A stretch of 18,148 nt of DNA from Methanomassiliicoccaceae archaeon (GTDB lineage Archaea; Thermoplasmatota; Thermoplasmata; Methanomassiliicoccales; Methanomethylophilaceae), in NCBI GenBank assembly GCA_009776695.1, contig WRNI01000015.1:381-18528 (forward strand), read 5' to 3'. The translations under genes were made by a program, and so were the position numbers. The notes below the pieces were generated by a model that was not told the origin of the DNA, did not search any database, and saw only the letters and a list, made by a program, of their open reading frames with translations. Shown here piece after piece: positions 14,748 to 18,148 of the stretch. Numbering within the stretch: the stretch's first letter is position 1; every line of letters begins with the position of its first letter.

Positions 14748-15629
14748 TCAGACGTATTCCATATCTTCCGCCGCGTCATGCCTGACGCGTTCCCTTTCGG
14801 GGTCGTTCTTCTCCGCGCGGTGAATAAGCCCTGCGAAAGGACTTTCGCGCTGCTCAGCCTCCTGAACTGCGACCGTCTCGGCAACTGCGGCGGAGGCGGC
14901 CGCGGGTATCGCCTTCTCTGACCTTGCCGCCGCCCCTCTCACGAGCGACCTGTGAACTGTTACGATCTTCTGCTGTTCCGGTATCTTGCTTTGCTGTATC
15001 GACAGCCTGTCGTCAAAGTTCTCAAAACCAAGTTTCTTTCCTTTGACGTACGCGGCCAGCGATCTCGGGATGAACACGCGCCCGCCGTCCTCCGGCATGT
15101 TGCGTACTGCCTCCTTTGCGTGAAGGTCCGCCAGCGTCCCGCCGGCGAGGCCGAAGACCACGGTTATTATGTAAATGTTGAGTTTCATGGACGTCGTTCC
15201 GGTTATTATCCCGAACGCGTTCTGCAGGAACCACATTATCCCCCCGAACAGCGAGCCGAGCAGCGGGAAGTCCATCTTCAGCGACGTCACCAGTTCCGCG
15301 GGCTCCGTGTTCAGGAAATCGAATCCGGCGATGATGCCTGAGCTTATGACCATCGCAACGCCCATCAACGCCAATACCGCTACCAGCGTCGCCGCCATTC
15401 CCCTGGCCGGCGTCCCTGCCTTCCGGCCGCCGACGTAGCCGGCAACGGCCTGCCCGAGAAGAGGGATCCACCACAGAAGCATTGAAAGAAGCAGCGTGTA
15501 ACGTATCGCCGCCCCTATGTTGCCGAATATGCTCTCTTTCTTTTCCTCAGCGCATGCGCCTACCTTCCTGTTGCCTCCGAGGAACGATAGAATGCCTGCG
15601 CTGTCCCCTGGATCTTTTCCCACGTGCAT
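14748..15629 (-). CDS. Four-TM membrane protein of unknown function
   Basis: The 293-residue protein has a short soluble N-terminus, then four hydrophobic segments at about 43-67, 76-100, 123-143 and 149-168. The first pair contains a small-residue pattern PLLGQAVAGYVGGRKAGTPARGM, which resembles archaeal DUF5518-like glycine-zipper membrane proteins; that assignment is tentative. The remaining 125 residues are soluble, with an RVFIPRSLAAYVKGKKLGFENFDDRL segment and then an alanine- and charge-rich, probably disordered tail. No enzyme motif is visible. ATG 15629 is used; a GTG two codons downstream, with AAGGG in front, is an alternative. A TATA box at 15676-15683 supports independent transcription. 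It converges with the Fic gene and diverges from aCPSF2. Confidence 0.75.
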   Translation of the reverse strand: MHVGKDPGDSAGILSFLGGNRKVGACAEEKKESIFGNIGAAIRYTLLLSMLLWWIPLLGQAVAGYVGGRKAGTPARGMAATLVAVLALMGVAMVISSGIIAGFDFLNTEPAELVTSLKMDFPLLGSLFGGIMWFLQNAFGIITGTTSMKLNIYIITVVFGLAGGTLADLHAKEAVRNMPEDGGRVFIPRSLAAYVKGKKLGFENFDDRLSIQQSKIPEQQKIVTVHRSLVRGAAARSEKAIPAAASAAVAETVAVQEAEQRESPFAGLIHRAEKNDPERERVRHDAAEDMEYV

Positions 15630-15675
15630 CCCTTTTGTCAGACATATGGCTGACAGTTCGCATTGGAGTTATCAG

Positions 15676-15683
15676 TATATAAG
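15676..15683 (-). promoter_or_regulatory. TATA box of the four-TM protein gene
   Basis: The minus strand reads CTTATATA about 50 bp upstream of the ATG at 15629, predicting a start near 15653 and a leader of about 25 nt. Confidence 0.5.
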
Positions 15684-15767
15684 AATTTCTTCGGAACGCG
15701 GGTGCTGCCGAGCGCGGGCATTCATAACGCCGGCACGCAGCACAGGCGTCCGGGGGCGCACGCATTG

Positions 15768-15776
15768 CTTTATTAA
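15768..15776 (+). promoter_or_regulatory. Candidate TATA box of the aCPSF2-nadC unit
   Basis: The TTTATTAA context lies about 150 bp before the aCPSF2 ATG. It predicts a start near 15798 and hence a leader of about 125 nt, unusually long next to the other promoters here. Confidence 0.4.
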
Positions 15777-15816
15777 CATGGAGAAGATACGGATTTGAAA
15801 AGACACGGAAAAGATG

Positions 15817-15893
15817 CGGGCGCACGGATGCGCCCGGTATATCACAGTACAAGAGGCCGTCAGACCTCTTTTCACAAAGTCCTTCACAGAAGG
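15817..15893 (+). promoter_or_regulatory. Structured leader with three successive hairpins
   Basis: Three inverted repeats lie in a row between the TATA-like box and the aCPSF2 start: CGGGCGC/GCGCCCG with a 6-nt loop (15817-15836), AAGAGG/CCTCTT with an 8-nt loop followed by T residues (15851-15870), and CCTTC/GAAGG with a 3-nt loop (15881-15893). They could be a processing site, attenuator or regulator-binding leader. No known riboswitch class is recognised. Confidence 0.4.
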
Positions 15894-15924
15894 CAAAATA
15901 ACGGAAACAAGGAGAGATATTCAA

Positions 15925-17163
15925 ATGGATATGAGATTCAGATTCCTGGGCGGAGCAGATTCCATCGGCCGCATGGGAATGACAATGGAGGGCAACGGTA
16001 AGACCTCGTTGTTCGAATACGGCATGAGCCCGACGAAACCGCCGGAGTACCCGCTGGAGTGCTCGCGCGTAGGTCACGTCTTTCTGACGCACTGCCACCT
16101 GGACCACTGCGGCATGATACCGAGGATATGCGGGCGCGACAACTGCGAACTGTTCACGACGCCGCTCACCGCCGAAGTGAGCGAGATAATGATGAACGAC
16201 AGCCTTAAGATAGCGAAAGCGGAAAATTACCCGTTACCGTATACGAAAGGCGATATAGACAGGACGATGAAGAACGTCGTTCCGTTAACGTTCGGCGATA
16301 CGATAGAATTGAACGGTCTTGACATAACGATGCATACCGCCGGTCACATACCGGGAGCGGCGATGTTCGAGATCGCCGGCGACACCACCACTGTGTATTC
16401 AGGAGACATACACACGATAAGCACAAGGCTTGTCGGTCCCGCCCGCCCGGTGGACTGCGAGAACCTGTTCATCGAAGGCACGTACGGCGGCCGTATCCAC
16501 ACGCCCCGGAAAACGGTCGAGGACGCATTCCTTGACAAGATAGCCGAAGTGACCGACCGAGGAGGACGCGTTCTGATACCGTGCTTCGCAACCGGAAGGA
16601 CACAGGAGATGATGCTCCTTCTCCGCAATACAGGGTATGATATGTGGGTCGACGGCATGGGACGTTCTGTCTCGCGGCTGTACATGAACTATCCGGAATA
16701 TCTTCTGGACCACAAAAAATTCAAAGGCGCCAGAAGGGTGTTCCAGGAAGTGAGGAACCCTAACATGAGGTCGCTCTCGGGAAAAGGCGAAGTTATCGTT
16801 ACGACGGGCGGGATGCTTGACGGCGGTCCCGTTCTCGGATATCTGCGCGAATTAGGTAAGAATCCGAAGAATGCCGTTCTTCTCGTGGGCTATCAGGCGG
16901 AGGACACGAACGGAAGGATGCTCATGGAAACCGGAAGCGTAATGATGGACGGCGTTCCGTTCAAGGTTGAATGCGAAATTCACAAATATGATTTTTCGGC
17001 GCACGCGGATCATGAACAAATAGTTGATTTTGTGCGGAGATGCGATCCCGATAATGTGATACTGATGCATTCCGAGACACGCGAACTTTTTGAGAAGGAT
17101 CTGAAAGATGATTATAACGTATTACTTCCGAAGCTCGGCGAGGAGTTCACGCTGGACGTGTGA
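15925..17163 (+). CDS. Beta-CASP metallo-beta-lactamase RNA-processing nuclease (aCPSF2 type)
   Basis: The 412-residue protein has the metallo-beta-lactamase metal motifs HCHLDH (His56, His58, Asp60, His61), HTAGHIPGA (His141) and YSGDIH (Asp161). The beta-CASP motifs follow: motif A in IEGTYGG (Glu184), motif B in SAHADH (His360) and motif C in ILMHSE (His382). There is no N-terminal KH region, so it corresponds to the shorter archaeal CPSF-like protein aCPSF2 rather than the KH-containing termination factor aCPSF1; archaeal RNase J is the alternative. Members cleave RNA as endo- or exonucleases in processing and decay. A longer ORF opens at 15814, but ATG 15925 is chosen because GGAGAGAT sits six bases upstream and the protein then starts at the usual MDMRFRFLGGAD. 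nadC begins right after its stop. Confidence 0.9.
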   Translation: MDMRFRFLGGADSIGRMGMTMEGNGKTSLFEYGMSPTKPPEYPLECSRVGHVFLTHCHLDHCGMIPRICGRDNCELFTTPLTAEVSEIMMNDSLKIAKAENYPLPYTKGDIDRTMKNVVPLTFGDTIELNGLDITMHTAGHIPGAAMFEIAGDTTTVYSGDIHTISTRLVGPARPVDCENLFIEGTYGGRIHTPRKTVEDAFLDKIAEVTDRGGRVLIPCFATGRTQEMMLLLRNTGYDMWVDGMGRSVSRLYMNYPEYLLDHKKFKGARRVFQEVRNPNMRSLSGKGEVIVTTGGMLDGGPVLGYLRELGKNPKNAVLLVGYQAEDTNGRMLMETGSVMMDGVPFKVECEIHKYDFSAHADHEQIVDFVRRCDPDNVILMHSETRELFEKDLKDDYNVLLPKLGEEFTLDV

Positions 17164-17165
17164 CC

Positions 17166-17972
17166 ATGGAAATATTCGATAAATTCCTTGAGGAAGATAT
17201 CGGATACGGCGATATCACAACTGATATACTTGTTCCGGACACCGATGGTGACGCTGAGATAACATGTGAAGAGGACGCGGTGATCGCCGGTCTCGAGGAA
17301 GCTGTCACAATATTCGATATGCACGGTATTGAATGCGAACCGAGCGTCAACGACGGCGACCGCGTAAAAAAAGGAACCGTCGTTATGCGCGTCTCCGGTC
17401 CGCTGAGAAATATCATAACACTGGAAAGAACGGTGCTGAACATAATGATGAGGATGAGCGGGATCGCGACGGCAACGGATGATGCGCTCACGTTATGCCG
17501 GAAATACAACAAAAATATCAGGATAGCCGGCACAAGGAAGACAACGCCCGGTTTCAGGGAGTTCGAGAAGAAGGCGATCGTCATCGGCGGAGGCGACCCT
17601 CACAGGTACGGGCTTGATGATATGATCCTGGTGAAAGATAACCACATCAAAGCGGCCGGCGGCATGAAGAATGTTGTAGATTCGCTTAAAAGAGCGCCGT
17701 TCACCAAAAAAGTTGAGATAGAGGTCGAGAACATCGACGACGCCGTGATCGCGGCCGGATGCGCGGACATCATCATGATAGATAACGCCGACCCGGCGAA
17801 AGCGAAAGAGATAGCGGACGCCGTGAGAAAGGTCAGCAGCGCCGTTATAGAAATTTCCGGTAATATGACCATTGATAAGATCGCCGATTTCGCAAATATC
17901 GCCGACGTGATATCGATGGGCTCGCTCACGCACTCGGTCCGCGCAATTCACTTTTCGATGAATGTGAAATGA
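17166..17972 (+). CDS. nadC: Nicotinate-nucleotide pyrophosphorylase (quinolinate phosphoribosyltransferase)
   Basis: The 268-residue protein has the full-length NadC signature: EEDIGYGDITTD near the N-terminus, the ERTVLNIMMRMSGIAT helix, GTRKTTPGFREFEKKAIVIGGG with substrate-binding Arg and Lys residues, MILVKDNHI, KVEIEVE and IEISGNM. It converts quinolinate and PRPP to nicotinate mononucleotide, CO2 and pyrophosphate in de novo NAD synthesis. ATG 17166 is used; the in-frame GTG 17160 would overlap the upstream stop by 4 bp and add only two residues. It follows aCPSF2 by 2 bp and is presumably co-transcribed; I see no functional reason for this pairing. nadA and nadB are not in the window. 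Its stop lies inside a palindrome shared with the convergent HdrB-like gene. Confidence 0.95.
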   Translation: MEIFDKFLEEDIGYGDITTDILVPDTDGDAEITCEEDAVIAGLEEAVTIFDMHGIECEPSVNDGDRVKKGTVVMRVSGPLRNIITLERTVLNIMMRMSGIATATDDALTLCRKYNKNIRIAGTRKTTPGFREFEKKAIVIGGGDPHRYGLDDMILVKDNHIKAAGGMKNVVDSLKRAPFTKKVEIEVENIDDAVIAAGCADIIMIDNADPAKAKEIADAVRKVSSAVIEISGNMTIDKIADFANIADVISMGSLTHSVRAIHFSMNVK

Positions 17973-17988
17973 CCGCGCCGGTCATTTC
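17966..17988. terminator. Palindrome spanning the stops of nadC and the HdrB-like gene
   Basis: Arms GAAATGACCG (17966-17975) and CGGTCATTTC (17979-17988) are perfectly complementary around a 3-nt loop, CGC. The TGA of nadC (17970-17972) and, on the other strand, the TGA of the HdrB-like gene (17982-17984) both lie in the stem. The placement between convergent genes suggests a shared two-way 3'-end signal, though no long T run follows. Confidence 0.5.
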
Positions 17989-18148
17989 GTCCGGTGGTGG
18001 CGGTGAGCGTCCTCCTGCCATCCCATCCCCGACGCCACGAGCTCCGTGATATGAAGCGTTGTCTGCCTTCCTATCATGTCGAACTGTAAGAAACAGAAAG
18101 GGCACGACGTCACCACCGCTATTGCGCCCGCTTTCTTTATTGACGATA
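17982..18148 (-). CDS. hdrB: HdrB-like heterodisulfide reductase subunit (partial, C-terminal 54 residues)
   Basis: Only the C-terminus is in the window; the frame is open to the right edge and ends at TGA 17982-17984. The visible part reads KAGAIAVVTSCPFCFLQFD followed by LHITELVASGMGW and a His-rich tail. This matches the end of the second CCG (cysteine-rich) domain of HdrB-type proteins, which bind the non-cubane iron-sulfur clusters that reduce the CoM-S-S-CoB heterodisulfide. HdrD, glycolate oxidase subunit GlcF and other CCG proteins share this domain, so the subunit name is probable rather than certain. An hdrC gene would be expected beyond the edge. Presence of this gene is the main sign of a methanogen. 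Confidence 0.75.
   Translation of the reverse strand, partial: SSIKKAGAIAVVTSCPFCFLQFDMIGRQTTLHITELVASGMGWQEDAHRHHRTK

Noticed and set aside
15814..15924. 37-residue N-terminal extension of aCPSF2
   Set aside because: The ribosome site GGAGAGAT is at the right distance from ATG 15925, and the extension covers the hairpin-rich leader.
1..18148. tRNA, rRNA or insertion-sequence transposase genes
   Set aside because: No T-loop-like motif, rRNA segment or transposase-like ORF was found on either strand by eye.

Overview
The window looks like a chromosomal segment of a methanogenic archaeon, most likely of the Methanomassiliicoccales/Thermoplasmata type. The archaeal evidence is direct: a PCNA clamp beside transcription factor S, a split transketolase, the wyosine enzyme Taw2, a geranylgeranyl-reductase-family flavoprotein, an archaeal CPSF-like beta-CASP nuclease and TTTATATA-type promoters. 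Methanogenesis is indicated by the C-terminus of a HdrB-like heterodisulfide reductase subunit at the right edge. A very large adhesin-like surface protein fits a gut-associated lineage. The lineage is inferred; no rRNA or mcr gene is present.

Left part (1-3800): one giant minus-strand ORF of at least 1161 residues runs off the left edge. It has an N-terminal membrane anchor, a glycine-rich domain, about five carboxypeptidase-regulatory-like beta-sandwich repeats and two 148-residue InlB-B-like repeats. Its upstream region holds a TATA box and a degenerate 22-bp tandem repeat shared with the divergent gene.

Middle-left accessory part (3800-7070): an unrecognised 534-residue protein with a Cys cluster is followed by a DUF3800-like protein carrying an extra N-terminal domain. 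The latter lies between two copies of an about 88-bp twin-palindrome element. A 405-bp gene-free stretch beyond it may encode a structured RNA.

Central core (7072-12802, minus strand): a tightly packed probable operon, read right to left, of TFS, PCNA, transketolase N, transketolase C, transaldolase-family TalC, GGR-family reductase and Taw2. Several junctions are 4-bp or 13-bp overlaps. It links DNA and RNA polymerase accessory factors with pentose/ribose supply, lipid or quinone reduction and tRNA modification.

Right part (12990-18148): a four-TM zinc-ribbon membrane protein; a BRO-N/Fic fusion of bacterial/phage flavour; a convergent four-TM membrane protein; then aCPSF2 with an unusually structured leader, followed by nadC (quinolinate phosphoribosyltransferase), convergent to the HdrB-like gene. 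A 10-bp-arm palindrome overlaps both of the last two stop codons.

The best candidates for something undescribed are the twin-palindrome repeats bracketing the DUF3800 fusion gene, the 22-bp operator-like array, the BRO-N-Fic fusion with a possible internal start, and the possible RNA at 6770-6890.
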